A stretch of DNA of 64,000 bases from Planococcus shenhongbingii (GCF_030413635.1 NZ_CP129235.1:1178001-1242000), one strand, 5' to 3'; numbered from the stretch's first letter, positions 7,379 to 16,764 are shown. Program-made: numbers and translations. Notes: generated by a model not told the origin, from the sequence alone.

Positions 7379-8545
7379 TTATTCATGGGCATTTAATGCA
7401 GCAGCTGCCAAGGTTTTAGCGGCTATGAGCATCGCCTCTTCTTTAAAATCGAATTTAGGATGGTGGTGAGGGTAAACATCGCCGTCCAGCATAGCGCCTG
7501 TAAAGAAAAAGGTTCCTGGCACATGCTGCAAATAATAAGCGAAATCTTCTCCACCCATGCTTGGTGCACAATTGAAAACTTCCGTTACACCTGGAACGTT
7601 TGCTGCCACTTCTTTCAAATACATCGTTTCTTTTTCATGGTTAACGACTGCCGGATAACCGCGCATGAAGTTAAATTCGTACAAGCTGTCTGTTGCAATG
7701 CTGGTACCTTCGATAACCCGTTGCATTTCCTTCTCCATTAAAACCCGGTTATGTTCAGTGAAAGTACGGACAGTACCGCCAAGAACGGCATTATCGGCAA
7801 TAATATTGTAAGGGTTTTGGGCGGCAAAGGAAGTGACGGATAAAACAGCTGATTCCAGTGGATCTACGCGGCGGGAAACCAATTGTTGTAAGTTAGTGAC
7901 GAGCTGAGAACCGATGACGACGGCATCTTTTGTTTCATGCGGGTTGGCACCATGTCCGCCGCGTCCTTGAATTTTTATTTCAAATGAATCTGCTGCAGCC
8001 ATAATCGGTCCTACGCGGCAATCGATTCTGCCGAAAGGAGTGGTCGACCAGAGGTGGGTGCCAAAAATAAGGTCTACGCCGTCAAGGGCACCCGCTTCGA
8101 TCATCGATTTAGCACCGCCTGGAGCCAGTTCTTCCGCATGCTGATGGATCAGAACATAAGTGCCGCTGAGTTCTTTGCGGAAAGTATGCAAAACTTTGCC
8201 GAGTATGAGCAATGTGGCTGTATGTCCATCATGGCCACAAGCATGCATGACGCCTGGAACAGTCGATTTGTAAGGGACGTCTTTCTGGTCTTGGATGGAA
8301 AGTGCATCAAAGTCGGCGCGCAAAGCGACAGTCTTTCCTGGTTTACTGCCCCGGATGGTGGCGACAACTCCATTTCCGCCGACCCCATGCTTTACTTCTA
8401 CGCCAAGCTGTTCATAAAAATGCCGGATGTAATAAGCAGTTTTAGTTTCATTGAAAGAAGGTTCCGGATGCATATGCAGATGTCTGCGGATGTCTACCAT
8501 TTCTTCATAGCTCGAATCTAATTCTTCATAAATTTTCTCAATCAT
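7379..8545 (-). CDS. M20-family N-acyl-amino-acid amidohydrolase (YhaA-like)
   Basis: The 388-residue metallo-amidohydrolase of the M20D group cleaves N-acyl amino acids or related amides; the exact substrate is unknown. Visible metal-site motifs are RRHLHMHPEPSFNE near the N-terminus, MHACGHDGHTA near residue 100, HQHAEE near 135, and the dimerisation-domain segment GRGGHGANPHET near 185. The C-terminal HHHPKFDF supplies the last conserved His. The start MIEKIYEE follows AAAGGGG at 8 bases. It lies between ecsB and hmoB, close to the B. subtilis position of yhaA. Its terminator pairs in sequence with that of ecsB. Confidence 0.88.
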   Translation of the reverse strand: MIEKIYEELDSSYEEMVDIRRHLHMHPEPSFNETKTAYYIRHFYEQLGVEVKHGVGGNGVVATIRGSKPGKTVALRADFDALSIQDQKDVPYKSTVPGVMHACGHDGHTATLLILGKVLHTFRKELSGTYVLIHQHAEELAPGGAKSMIEAGALDGVDLIFGTHLWSTTPFGRIDCRVGPIMAAADSFEIKIQGRGGHGANPHETKDAVVIGSQLVTNLQQLVSRRVDPLESAVLSVTSFAAQNPYNIIADNAVLGGTVRTFTEHNRVLMEKEMQRVIEGTSIATDSLYEFNFMRGYPAVVNHEKETMYLKEVAANVPGVTEVFNCAPSMGGEDFAYYLQHVPGTFFFTGAMLDGDVYPHHHPKFDFKEEAMLIAAKTLAAAALNAHE

Positions 8546-8595
8546 TTTGTAAACCCCTTTCAATTGTCAAAATAATATTACTTAAATGATAGCAT

Positions 8596-8622
8596 AAAAA
8601 AAAGAGCGTTTAGCTCTTTTTT
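8596..8622 (-). terminator. Probable terminator downstream of hmoB
   Basis: AAAAAAGAGC and GCTCTTTTTT form a 10-bp stem with a short loop. It lies about 100 bases past the hmoB stop and just upstream of the amidohydrolase start, so it would separate two minus-strand units. Confidence 0.7.
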
Positions 8623-8723
8623 AATGTGTGAGATTCGAATAGCAAACTATGAAGAAAGCTATATGCTCCAGATATAACGGCGCTTTGCTGCAAAGGCATC
8701 AAGTCTTTCAATTAATGAAGAAC

Positions 8724-9233
8724 TTATTCCTCTTCCGGTTTTGCTTTATAAGTAGTGATGTAAGAAGCACCAGAGAAAATATTCGGCCGTTTTTCTCCAG
8801 CATTGTCTGCGGGTTTAGCATGTGCTTTGGAAAAGGCCTGAGATTCTTTCCATTTCTCAAAGAATGCCGGTGATTCCCATTCGGTCAAAACCACATACGT
8901 ATCCGAATCACGTGGGCGCAAGACACGGAAAGCGACATAGCCAGGTTCGTTCTCAATCGCTCCGGCACGATTTTTAAAGCGATGTTCGAAAATCGGGCGG
9001 CCTTCATCCGTCACGGGGATATTATTGAAGACAAAAAAACCTTTTTCTTTAAAAGTTCCTGTGCCGTCGACGACTTCATAGCGGCGAGGGGTTTGAAAGA
9101 TGGTCTTGCCTTCTGTTTCGTGGAGCAGCAAAGTAGTGTTTTCTCCTTGCATTAACACCATGGTTTCATTTGGGTGTTTTTCACGCATTTTCTTCATATA
9201 GTCGTAAGTTCCTGTGGTCATATAGAGATTCAT
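8724..9233 (-). CDS. hmoB: Heme-degrading monooxygenase, HmoB type
   Basis: The 169-residue protein has a C-terminal ABM/IsdG-like fold. Conserved stretches are NRAGAIENEPGYVAFRVLRP (about 85-105), TYVVLTEWESPAFFEKW and the trailing SGASYITTYK. In B. subtilis HmoB (YhgC) opens the heme ring to release iron. It is divergent from hemE, and B. subtilis likewise keeps yhgC by hemEHY. AGGAGG lies 7 bases before the ATG of MNLYMTTG; a TTG directly upstream is a weaker alternative. The N-terminal ~60 residues form the extra domain that distinguishes HmoB from the shorter HmoA/IsdG proteins. Confidence 0.88.
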   Translation of the reverse strand: MNLYMTTGTYDYMKKMREKHPNETMVLMQGENTTLLLHETEGKTIFQTPRRYEVVDGTGTFKEKGFFVFNNIPVTDEGRPIFEHRFKNRAGAIENEPGYVAFRVLRPRDSDTYVVLTEWESPAFFEKWKESQAFSKAHAKPADNAGEKRPNIFSGASYITTYKAKPEEE

Positions 9234-9376
9234 CAAAATTCCTCCTTGAATTTAATCGTTTATTATATATGGTTCCCTCAAAAAAATAGCTGAAACACAA
9301 AATGGCAATCCGGTGAAGGGATAAGCGTCTAATTTATGACATTTGTTTAAGGAATCTATACAATAGAAAGCGTAGC

Positions 9377-9401
9377 GTCTATAGTATATACGGATATAGA
9401 C
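9377..9401 (+). promoter_or_regulatory. Inverted repeat in the hemE leader, possible operator
   Basis: GTCTATA (9377-9383) and TATAGAC (9395-9401) form 7-bp arms around an 11-base AT-rich centre. The pair lies in the 206-base hmoB/hemE divergent region, upstream of hemE. It could be an operator for a dimeric regulator of heme synthesis; no matching consensus is recognised. Confidence 0.35.
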
Positions 9402-9439
9402 TGCATAAGATGAAACGACTTGAAGGGATGAATATTAAA

Positions 9440-10486
9440 ATGACAGCATTTAATGACACTTTTTTGAAAGCGGCACGCGGAGAGAAAGCCGATCACACAC
9501 CTGTATGGTTTATGAGGCAAGCTGGCCGTTCTCAGCCGGAGTACCGAGAAATCAAAGAGAAATACTCCTTGGAGGAAATTACTCATCAACCGGAACTTTG
9601 CGCTTATGTAACAAAGCTTCCTGTCGACCAATACAATGTGGATGCCGCTGTTCTTTTTAAAGACATTGTGACTCCGTTGCCGGCAATTGGCGTAGATGTG
9701 AAAATTAAATCTGGAGTCGGCCCTGTAATCGACAATCCAATCCGGACTATGGCGGATATTGAACGGTTGGGGGAAATCAATCCTGAAAAAGATGTTGATT
9801 TTGTACTGGAAACGATCCGCATTTTGACGAAGGAACAATTAAATGTTCCGTTGATCGGCTTTTCAGGAGCACCGTTTACGCTTGCAAGTTACATGATTGA
9901 AGGCGGACCTTCAAAAAACTACAACAAAACCAAATCGATGATGGTGTCTCAGCCGGAAATGTGGTTTTTACTGATGGATAAGCTGGCAGATACAATCATC
10001 CCTTATGTAAAAGCACAAATCAAAGCTGGCGCGAAAGTAATCCAAATCTTTGACTCGTGGGTTGGGGCATTGAATGTGGAAGATTATCGCATTTTCGTCA
10101 AACCGGTAATGGAACGTATTTTCGCAGAACTTCGCACAGAAGGCGTACCGCTTATCATCTTTGGTGTGGGTGCAAGCCATTTGGCAAAAGAATGGCACGA
10201 CCTTCCAGTGGATGTAGTCGGTCTGGACTGGCGCCTGCCGATTTCTGAAGCGCGCGCTATGGGATTGACGAAAACCCTGCAAGGGAACTTTGATCCAGCT
10301 TACTTGCTGGCTGACTGGCCGACAATCGAAAAACGGGTAAAAGCAATTTTGGATATGGGCTTGCAGCAAGATGGCTACATCTTTAATCTTGGCCACGGGG
10401 TATTCCCGGAAGTGCAGCCTGATACATTAAAGCGTCTGACTTCGTTTGTACATGAATACAGCGCTGCCCATAAAGCACGCATCTAA
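9440..10486 (+). CDS. hemE: Uroporphyrinogen decarboxylase
   Basis: Converts uroporphyrinogen III to coproporphyrinogen III in the cytoplasm. The 348-residue sequence carries the family signature [16 protein letters not shown] at residues 21-36, then [13 protein letters not shown] and GHGVFPEV near the end. The start at [14 protein letters not shown] aligns with B. subtilis HemE, with AAGGGA about 11 bases upstream; two earlier in-frame ATGs lack a site. First gene of the hemE-hemH-hemY operon, with 32 bases to hemH. Confidence 0.96.
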   Translation: MTAFNDTFLKAARGEKADHTPVWFMRQAGRSQPEYREIKEKYSLEEITHQPELCAYVTKLPVDQYNVDAAVLFKDIVTPLPAIGVDVKIKSGVGPVIDNPIRTMADIERLGEINPEKDVDFVLETIRILTKEQLNVPLIGFSGAPFTLASYMIEGGPSKNYNKTKSMMVSQPEMWFLLMDKLADTIIPYVKAQIKAGAKVIQIFDSWVGALNVEDYRIFVKPVMERIFAELRTEGVPLIIFGVGASHLAKEWHDLPVDVVGLDWRLPISEARAMGLTKTLQGNFDPAYLLADWPTIEKRVKAILDMGLQQDGYIFNLGHGVFPEVQPDTLKRLTSFVHEYSAAHKARI

Positions 10487-10518
10487 TTGAATGACAAATT
10501 TCCTTTGAGGTGATCAGG

Positions 10519-11448
10519 TTGAAAAAGACAATGGGGTTATTGGTAATGGCGTATGGTACGCCTTATGAAGAAGCGGATATCGAACGCTATTACACGCATA
10601 TCCGACATGGCCGCAAACCAAGCGAAGAAAGCCTGGAAGATTTGCGCAGCCGATATAAAGCAATCGGGGGGCTTTCGCCGCTTGCGAAAATTACGCAAGA
10701 TCAAGCGCAAGCACTTTGCAGCCGTTTGAATGAAGTGCAAGATGACATCGATTTTAAAGTTTATCTCGGCTTGAAGCACATTGAACCGTTTGTAGAAGAC
10801 GGAGTTGAAGCAATGCAGCGCGACGGCATTACAGAAGCGGTTTCCATTGTATTGGCGCCTCATTTCTCGACATTCTCTGTAAAATCATATAATGGCCGGG
10901 CTGCAGAAGCAGCAGAAAAAGCGGGCATTTCCTTAACATCAGTGGAAAGCTGGTATCAAGAGCCGAAATTCATCCAATACTGGAGCGAAAAAGTAAGCGC
11001 GGCTTTCGCTGAAATGTCTGAAGAAGAGCGGGAAAAAGCCTGCTTGATCGTTTCCGCGCATTCTTTGCCAGAAAAGATCATTGCAAATGGCGACCCTTAT
11101 CCGGAGCAGTTAAAAGAAACCGCAGCATTGATATCAGAAGCTGCAGGAATCGAAAACGTAGAAGTCGGCTGGCAAAGTGCCGGGCAAACTCCAGAGCCTT
11201 GGATCGGTCCAGATGTCCAGGATTTGACGCGTGAATTATTCGTCCAAAAAGGATATACTTCTTTTGTTTATACGCCAGTCGGCTTTGTGGCTGATCATTT
11301 AGAAGTGTTATTCGATAACGACTACGAGTGCAAAGTAGTATGCGACGAAATCGGAGCGACTTACAGACGCCCGGAAATGCCAAACGTGCAGCCTTTGTTT
11401 ATCGACGGTTTGGCGGACGTAGTTTTAAAGAAATTAGCAGAAAAATAA
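10519..11448 (+). CDS. hemH: Coproporphyrin III ferrochelatase
   Basis: Inserts Fe2+ into coproporphyrin III in the Gram-positive coproporphyrin-dependent heme route (also called CpfC). The 309-residue protein starts at TTG ([16 protein letters not shown]), six bases after GAGGTG. The catalytic His is in [12 protein letters not shown] (His181) and the second conserved acid in [27 protein letters not shown] and [16 protein letters not shown] match B. subtilis HemH closely. It sits between hemE and hemY. Confidence 0.96.
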   Translation: MKKTMGLLVMAYGTPYEEADIERYYTHIRHGRKPSEESLEDLRSRYKAIGGLSPLAKITQDQAQALCSRLNEVQDDIDFKVYLGLKHIEPFVEDGVEAMQRDGITEAVSIVLAPHFSTFSVKSYNGRAAEAAEKAGISLTSVESWYQEPKFIQYWSEKVSAAFAEMSEEEREKACLIVSAHSLPEKIIANGDPYPEQLKETAALISEAAGIENVEVGWQSAGQTPEPWIGPDVQDLTRELFVQKGYTSFVYTPVGFVADHLEVLFDNDYECKVVCDEIGATYRRPEMPNVQPLFIDGLADVVLKKLAEK

Positions 11449-11479
11449 TAGAATTTCATTAGCGAAAGAGAGGCGAAAC

Positions 11480-12898
11480 GTGACGGAACGAACGCGAAAA
11501 GTAGCAGTCGTGGGCGGAGGAATCACAGGTCTGTCTGCTGCTTACTATTTACAAAAACAAGCGAAAGAGCAAAACATTTCGCTGGAGGTTACGTTAATCG
11601 AAGCCACACACCGTTTAGGCGGTAAAATTCAGACGCTTCGCAAAAACGGTTTTGTGATAGAGCGTGGACCTGACTCGTTTCTCGCCCGAACAAATAGCAT
11701 CAATTTATTAGCCAAGGAATTAGGGATCGATGATCAATTGATTGAAAGCAGAGCGGGTAAAACCTATGTGATGGTTGAAGATAAACTGCATCCTGTACCG
11801 GAAGGTTCTGTAATGGGAGTGCCGACTGCATTTGGTCCCTTCCTTACTTCGAATCTGTATTCCTGGAGCGGTAAAATCCGTGCAGTCGGTGACTTGGTAT
11901 TGCCTAAGTCTCCTGCTGCAACGGATCAGCCGGTGGGACCATTTGTCCGTCGACGTTTTGGTACGGAGGTTGTTGAAAACTTGATCGAACCGCTGTTTTC
12001 TGGATACTTCTCGGGGGATATTGACCGGTTGAGCATAAATGCCACATTTCCGGCATTCTATGAAATCGAACAGCAGCATCGCAGTTTGATTTTCGGAATG
12101 AAAAAAAACGGGAATATTCTGCCGGAAGAATTTACTACCGATAAGAACGGGGTTTTTCAAACATTCCAGCATGGTTTAGAAACGTTAGTGACAGCACTGG
12201 AAAAAGAACTTTCCGCTAGTACTATTTTAAAAGGTGTGAAAGTGGAAAGCATTGAAAACAACAATGCTAAAGCCGTGCTGACATTAAATAACGATTCAAC
12301 GATTATTGCCGATGACGTGATTTTTGCACTTCCGCATTCGAAAGTTCAATCGTTGTTTGAACCTTATGGCTTATTGAAAGAATTGAAGGAAATGCCGGCG
12401 ACGTCAGTGGCAACTGTATCTATGGCTTTTCCCGCTGAAGCGGTCAAGCAATACACGGATAATGCAATCGGTTTTGTGGTTTCGCGAAACAGCGATTTTG
12501 CTATTACGGCATGTATTGCCTCACATTGCAAATGGCCATCGCAAACACCGGACGGAAAAATGCTGTTCAAGGCATTTATCGGCCGCGTTGGCGATGAAGC
12601 CGTTGTGGAATTATCAGACAAGGAAATTGAAAAAACTGTCTTGGCGGATTTGAGGAAGTCGATGGCAATCGAAGCAGATCCGGAATTCACAATCGTTTCC
12701 CGTTGGAAAGAAGCAATGCCGCAATATTTAGTCGGGCATAAAGAACGCATTGAAAAAATGCGAAAAGAAATGAAAACAGCTTTTCCCATGGTTCAAATGA
12801 TCGGAAGCTCATTTGAAGGATATGGACTGCCTAGTTGTGTTGGCCAAGGTGCAGCCGCGGCGCGCAAAATCATTGAACGATGCCATGTGGAACAATAA
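11480..12898 (+). CDS. hemY: Coproporphyrinogen III oxidase (HemY type)
   Basis: The FAD-dependent oxidase makes coproporphyrin III for HemH, so the three genes form a continuous pathway. The 472-residue protein opens with the FAD-binding Rossmann motif GGGITGLSAAYYL at about residues 12-24, then an acid-ended strand LEVTLIEA and RLGGKIQT. The C-terminal FAD contact region reads GSSFEGYGLPSCVGQG. It starts with GTG after GAGAGGCG. Modern nomenclature also uses cgoX. The last bases overlap the upstream region of the YtkA-like gene. Confidence 0.95.
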   Translation: MTERTRKVAVVGGGITGLSAAYYLQKQAKEQNISLEVTLIEATHRLGGKIQTLRKNGFVIERGPDSFLARTNSINLLAKELGIDDQLIESRAGKTYVMVEDKLHPVPEGSVMGVPTAFGPFLTSNLYSWSGKIRAVGDLVLPKSPAATDQPVGPFVRRRFGTEVVENLIEPLFSGYFSGDIDRLSINATFPAFYEIEQQHRSLIFGMKKNGNILPEEFTTDKNGVFQTFQHGLETLVTALEKELSASTILKGVKVESIENNNAKAVLTLNNDSTIIADDVIFALPHSKVQSLFEPYGLLKELKEMPATSVATVSMAFPAEAVKQYTDNAIGFVVSRNSDFAITACIASHCKWPSQTPDGKMLFKAFIGRVGDEAVVELSDKEIEKTVLADLRKSMAIEADPEFTIVSRWKEAMPQYLVGHKERIEKMRKEMKTAFPMVQMIGSSFEGYGLPSCVGQGAAAARKIIERCHVEQ

Positions 12899-12912
12899 AG
12901 CGGAGGTACGAT

Positions 12913-13383
12913 ATGAAGAAGTTAATTTGGCTGGCATTGCCTTTTTTGCTGCTCGCAGCGTGCGGCAGTGAGGAAGCCGATTCTGCAGGGGCAGGCAATT
13001 CGCTGGAAGAAATAGTGGTGGAAATCAATACGCCTGAAACTGCAGAAGCAGCAGAAGAAGTGGTTTTGTCTGCTTCAGTAACACAAGGCGATGAAGCGGT
13101 AGAAGATGCGGATGAAGTCGTTTATGAAGTGTGGCAATCCGGACACCGTGACAGTGGAGAAATGATTGAAGCTGAACATACAGGAAATGGTGTATACGAA
13201 GCAGAGACGGTTTTTGAAGAAGAAGGCTTATATTTCATGCAGGCCCATACCAGTGCTCGCCGTTTGCATGTGATGCCGAAGCAGGAAATAACAGTAGGGG
13301 ATCCAGATCCGGCTTCCATTGTACCTGACGACAGTGAAGATTCAGAAGGCATGAATAAGATGGAAAATCATTCTGGTCATTGA
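12913..13383 (+). CDS. YtkA-like domain lipoprotein
   Basis: The 156-residue protein has a lipoprotein signal (MKKLIWLALPFLLLAAC, Cys17) and one YtkA/FixH-like immunoglobulin-type domain at about residues 35-130, ending in an acidic, His-tipped tail (NHSGH). Such proteins sit on the outside of the membrane; some are linked to copper or cytochrome oxidase assembly, but no function can be assigned here. The start follows CGGAGG 7 bases downstream. It is 14 bases after hemY and followed by a terminator, so it is probably the last gene of the heme operon. The mature part is strikingly rich in Glu. Confidence 0.75.
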   Translation: MKKLIWLALPFLLLAACGSEEADSAGAGNSLEEIVVEINTPETAEAAEEVVLSASVTQGDEAVEDADEVVYEVWQSGHRDSGEMIEAEHTGNGVYEAETVFEEEGLYFMQAHTSARRLHVMPKQEITVGDPDPASIVPDDSEDSEGMNKMENHSGH

Positions 13384-13394
13384 GATAAATAGAG

Positions 13395-13423
13395 AGCCGG
13401 CTGCGTTATGCAGCCGGCTTTTG
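13395..13423 (+). terminator. Terminator of the hemEHY operon
   Basis: AGCCGGCTGC and GCAGCCGGCT form a 10-bp stem around GTTAT, followed by TTTTG. Confidence 0.9.
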
Positions 13424-13572
13424 TTAGTATAGATGAACTTAAGAAATAGTATGGTTTTCTCAGCTCATGGTGGAAGTCTTGCCCAAGCGACCAATACGGC
13501 GTAGTAGTAGGCCATTCTTTAGTACATTTAAAGTAATACAGAAATTAATACAGCAAAACCGTCTCCAAACAA

Positions 13573-13615
13573 AAATAAAAGAAGCGGACGCTGATTGACA
13601 GCGTCCGCTTCTTTT
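13573..13615 (-). terminator. Terminator of the YhfH-family gene
   Basis: GAAGCGGACGCTG (13581-13593) and CAGCGTCCGCTTC (13599-13611) form a perfect 13-bp stem. A-rich and T-rich flanks make it potentially bidirectional. The 150 bases to its left, up to the heme operon terminator, show no gene. Confidence 0.9.
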
Positions 13616-13623
13616 ATGGATTC

Positions 13624-13749
13624 TTATAGATTATTGCACGATTCACATTGGCTACCATAACATTCATGCTGTTCTTCGACTTTTTCTCCACAATTCGAGC
13701 ATTGTTTCGGGGGCAGATTCTTGAAAAATTCCACTACGTTTTCAATCAT
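13624..13749 (-). CDS. yhfH: YhfH-family small zinc-ribbon-like protein
   Basis: This 41-codon gene translates as MIENVVEFFKNLPPK followed by a Cys-rich stretch with CSNCGEK and CESCNNL. Two Cys pairs in CxxC spacing suggest a small zinc-binding ribbon. AAAGGAG lies 9 bases upstream and a strong terminator follows the stop. The N-terminal VEFFKNLP and the paired cysteines fit the YhfH family, which in B. subtilis also lies near the lipoate ligase and lcfB genes. Function is unknown. It is divergent from lplA. Confidence 0.8.
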   Translation of the reverse strand: MIENVVEFFKNLPPKQCSNCGEKVEEQHECYGSQCESCNNL

Positions 13750-13890
13750 TTGTTCCAGCTCCTTTGTTATAGTACTGTGATGGTTTATTGAATTGTATTA
13801 TAACAGAAAGAGTTCGTCAACCCTTAATCGTGAATTTTTTTAAATAATCCGTTAAACTAAAGAAAGAATGAACTTCAAAGGAGAGAAATT

Positions 13891-14883
13891 ATGTATTTTG
13901 TAGATAATAAGGGCATTACTGATCCGCGCATTAACTTGGCAATCGAAGAGTATTTATTGAAAACGATGGATGTTGAAAAAGATCCGTTTTTACTGTTTTA
14001 CATAAATGAACCCTCCATTATCATCGGGAAAAACCAGAATACCGCTGAAGAAATCAATACCGATTATGTGGATTCAAATGGCATACATGTGGTCCGCCGT
14101 TTGTCAGGCGGCGGTGCGGTTTACCACGACCTCGGAAACTTGAATTACAGCTTTATCACTGTTGACGACGGCAATAGTTTCCGCAACTTCCGGAAATTCA
14201 CGGAACCTGTAGTGCGCGCTTTGCATAGCCTTGGCGTCAATGCAGAACTTTCAGGACGCAATGATTTGATCGTGGAAGGGCGCAAGGTTTCAGGGAATGC
14301 CCAGTTCTCGACCCGTGGCCGCATGTTTAGCCACGGAACGCTGATGTTTGATACAGAAATAGATGCAGTCGTCTCCGCATTGAAAGTCAGCAAAGAAAAA
14401 ATCGAATCAAAAGGCATCAAGTCCATCCGCAGCCGCGTGGCCAATATTTCAGAGTTTTTGAAAGAGCCGATGACGGTTACGGAATTCCGTTCTGCTATTC
14501 TGGCTTCATTGTTTGAAGGTGAAGAAAACATTCAGTACTGGGAATTGACCGACCAGGACTGGGAAAACATCCGCGAGCTTTCGAAAGAACGATACGCGAA
14601 TTGGGACTGGAACTACGGCAAATCCCCTAAATTCAATGTGAAGCATTCTCACCGTTTCCCGGTCGGCGGCATTGATGTCCGGCTTCAAGTAGAAAACGGA
14701 ATCGTCCAGGATGCCAATATTTACGGCGACTTTTTCGGAGTAGGCGATGTATCTGAAATCGAACAAGCCATCACAGGGATCAAGTATGAACGGGCATCGC
14801 TGGATGAAGCCATCAGCAATTTCGATATTCCAAAATATCTCGGCGGCATTACAAAAGAAGAGTTTTTAAAATTAATTTATTAA
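13891..14883 (+). CDS. lplJ: Lipoate-protein ligase
   Basis: Attaches exogenous lipoate, via lipoyl-AMP, to lipoyl domains of 2-oxoacid dehydrogenases and GcvH. The 330-residue protein has the N-terminal catalytic domain with RRLSGGGAVYHD at residues 69-80, the lysine-bearing GRKVSGNAQF near residue 133, and a C-terminal accessory domain (KSPKFNVKHSHRFPVGGIDV onward). Full length implies both domains on one chain. GGAGAG precedes the ATG. The neighbouring yhfH-like gene and lcfB match the lplJ neighbourhood in B. subtilis. Confidence 0.93.
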   Translation: MYFVDNKGITDPRINLAIEEYLLKTMDVEKDPFLLFYINEPSIIIGKNQNTAEEINTDYVDSNGIHVVRRLSGGGAVYHDLGNLNYSFITVDDGNSFRNFRKFTEPVVRALHSLGVNAELSGRNDLIVEGRKVSGNAQFSTRGRMFSHGTLMFDTEIDAVVSALKVSKEKIESKGIKSIRSRVANISEFLKEPMTVTEFRSAILASLFEGEENIQYWELTDQDWENIRELSKERYANWDWNYGKSPKFNVKHSHRFPVGGIDVRLQVENGIVQDANIYGDFFGVGDVSEIEQAITGIKYERASLDEAISNFDIPKYLGGITKEEFLKLIY

Positions 14884-14892
14884 GAATTCATG

Positions 14893-14922
14893 AAGAGCCT
14901 GCTATTGAGCAGGCTCTTTTGT
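14893..14922 (+). terminator. Terminator of lplJ
   Basis: AAGAGCCTGCT (14893-14903) pairs with AGCAGGCTCTT (14908-14918), followed by TTTTG. Confidence 0.9.
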
Positions 14923-14956
14923 TAAAATAGAAAGAAACAGGAAAGGGGGAATCGAT

Positions 14957-15661
14957 GTGGCAGCTCAACGGATTTTCATCGTAGAAGATGATTTGAAAAT
15001 TGCGGCATTGCTGGCCGAGACTTTGCGCAAATACCATTACGAAGTGGAAACCGCGAAAGACTTCGACCGCATCCTCGATGAGTTTGAAGTATTTGATCCC
15101 CATATGGTTCTGCTAGATATTAACTTGCCTTCTTATGATGGGTATTATTGGTGCCGTCAGCTGCGCCAAATATCCACCTGTCCTATTTTATTCATATCTG
15201 CCCGATCCGGAGAAATGGATCAGGTATTTGCTTTGGAGAATGGCGGAGATGATTTCATCACGAAACCTTTTCACTATGAAATCGTCCTTGCAAAAATAAG
15301 AAGCCATCTGCGCAGGGCCTATGGGGAATATGCACCGAAGCAAGAAGAACGGTCTGTAAAAGCGGGGCGCATCGCTTTATTCCTTGAACGAATGGAGCTT
15401 CATGTCAAAACAATTATCATCCCATTGCAGAAAAAAGAATGCACAATTATGGAATTGCTGCTGTCCCAGTTTCCGAAAGTAGTGACGCGTGAGCAGCTGC
15501 TGGAAGAATTATGGGATGATCAAGCTTTTGTTGATGAGAACACATTAAATGTAAACATGACGCGCGTCCGGAAAAAATTGGCTGACTATGAAGTGCTTTC
15601 ATCAATCGAAACAGTTCGGGGATCCGGGTATCGCTTGCTGATTCATGAGGAGGAACTGTAA
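14957..15661 (+). CDS. OmpR-family response regulator, BceR-like
   Basis: The 234-residue regulator has a receiver domain at residues 4-118: acidic pocket ED at 10-12, phospho-acceptor Asp54 in LLDINLP, Ser81, and Lys103 in TKPF. A winged-helix effector domain covers about residues 130-230 (CTIMELLLSQFPKVVTREQL ... VNMTRVRKKL ... TVRGSGYRL). GTG start after AAGGGGG. It is the first gene of a four-gene unit with a BceS-type kinase, an ABC ATPase and an FtsX-type permease, the usual layout of antimicrobial-peptide sensing and detoxification modules. It presumably activates the transporter genes. Its stop shares one base with the kinase start. Confidence 0.9.
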   Translation: MAAQRIFIVEDDLKIAALLAETLRKYHYEVETAKDFDRILDEFEVFDPHMVLLDINLPSYDGYYWCRQLRQISTCPILFISARSGEMDQVFALENGGDDFITKPFHYEIVLAKIRSHLRRAYGEYAPKQEERSVKAGRIALFLERMELHVKTIIIPLQKKECTIMELLLSQFPKVVTREQLLEELWDDQAFVDENTLNVNMTRVRKKLADYEVLSSIETVRGSGYRLLIHEEEL

Positions 15662-16764
15662 TGTTCCGACTGTTCTTTAAAGAGCACGCAGCTTTTATCG
15701 TCTTTCAAGTTGTCTTAGTGGCTTTTATCATGGCGCTTTATTGGCTGGATGGCTTTCGCAATTTGGATACAGCCATTTATTCTTTTGTGATTAGCACGCT
15801 ATTAGTCGGTACTTTTCTGGCTGCCCGTTTTGTTAAGAGATATCATTTCTACCGAAAAATCCTGGCCATTCCGGAAAACATGGAACACGCGATACAACGG
15901 GAAGGAAAATCACCTGAACAGCTTCAAAGTGAAAAATATTTACAAGAGCTGTACCGTCTTTACCAAAATGAAGCGCAGGCCCTGTATGCTTCCCAAAAAC
16001 GCCATTTGCAATTTATGAACCAATGGGTGCATCAGATGAAAACGCCTTTATCCGTGATGCAGTTATTGCTGCAGGAAGAAGGGGAACTCGACAAAAACAG
16101 CGTCCGGGAAGAAGTGGATCGCCTGAAGTCAGGGCTTGATACCGTCTTGATGAATGCGCGTCTTGATACATTTGAAGAAGATATGCAAATTGAACAAATT
16201 TCTCTGCGCACCTTGGTGTCAGAAACCATCACAGAAAATAAACGTTTGTTCATTTCTAAACGCATTTACCCTGAAATTGATATGGCGGAAGACTGTATGG
16301 TGGCGACTGATAAAAAATGGATGAAATTCATTTTTAGTCAGTTTTTGACCAATGCTTTAAAATACACATTTGAACCGAATAAAAAAGTGTACATTCATGC
16401 AGAATGTGCAGATGGCCATGCCGTTTTAACCATTCGAGATGAAGGCATCGGTATCCCATCATCCGATTTGCCGCGCATCACAAAAGCTTTTTTCACTGGC
16501 GAGAATGGCCGGAAAATAGGGGAATCGACCGGTATGGGCTTATATTTGGCCAAAGAAGTATGTGAAAAACTTGGGCATAAACTAGCTATTTCCTCAGTCC
16601 ATGGACAAGGCACGACGGTATCGGTGTCGTTCTACAACCAAGACATACCAACAGGAGGAAAAGACGATGTCGTTATTGAAAATCGACGAAGTGACGAAGG
16701 TGTACGAGGGGAAAGTCACACATCGGGCATTGAATCAGCTGAGCTTCGAAGTGGAAAAAGGTGA
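15661..16764 (+). CDS. Intramembrane-sensing histidine kinase, BceS-like
   Basis: The 367-residue kinase has two transmembrane helices (about 10-30 and 37-58) with almost no extracellular loop, the hallmark of kinases that sense through a partner ABC transporter. The phospho-acceptor is His124 in QWVHQMKTPLSV. The ATPase domain has an N box (FSQFLTNALKYT), G1 (DEGIGIP) and G2 (TGMGLYLAKE). The family core ends near residue 327 (GTTVSVSFYNQD). The last ~40 residues are read from the ribosome binding site and first 98 bases of the downstream ATPase gene, which is unusually long for an overlap in this family. Confidence 0.9.
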   Translation: MFRLFFKEHAAFIVFQVVLVAFIMALYWLDGFRNLDTAIYSFVISTLLVGTFLAARFVKRYHFYRKILAIPENMEHAIQREGKSPEQLQSEKYLQELYRLYQNEAQALYASQKRHLQFMNQWVHQMKTPLSVMQLLLQEEGELDKNSVREEVDRLKSGLDTVLMNARLDTFEEDMQIEQISLRTLVSETITENKRLFISKRIYPEIDMAEDCMVATDKKWMKFIFSQFLTNALKYTFEPNKKVYIHAECADGHAVLTIRDEGIGIPSSDLPRITKAFFTGENGRKIGESTGMGLYLAKEVCEKLGHKLAISSVHGQGTTVSVSFYNQDIPTGGKDDVVIENRRSDEGVRGESHTSGIESAELRSGKR

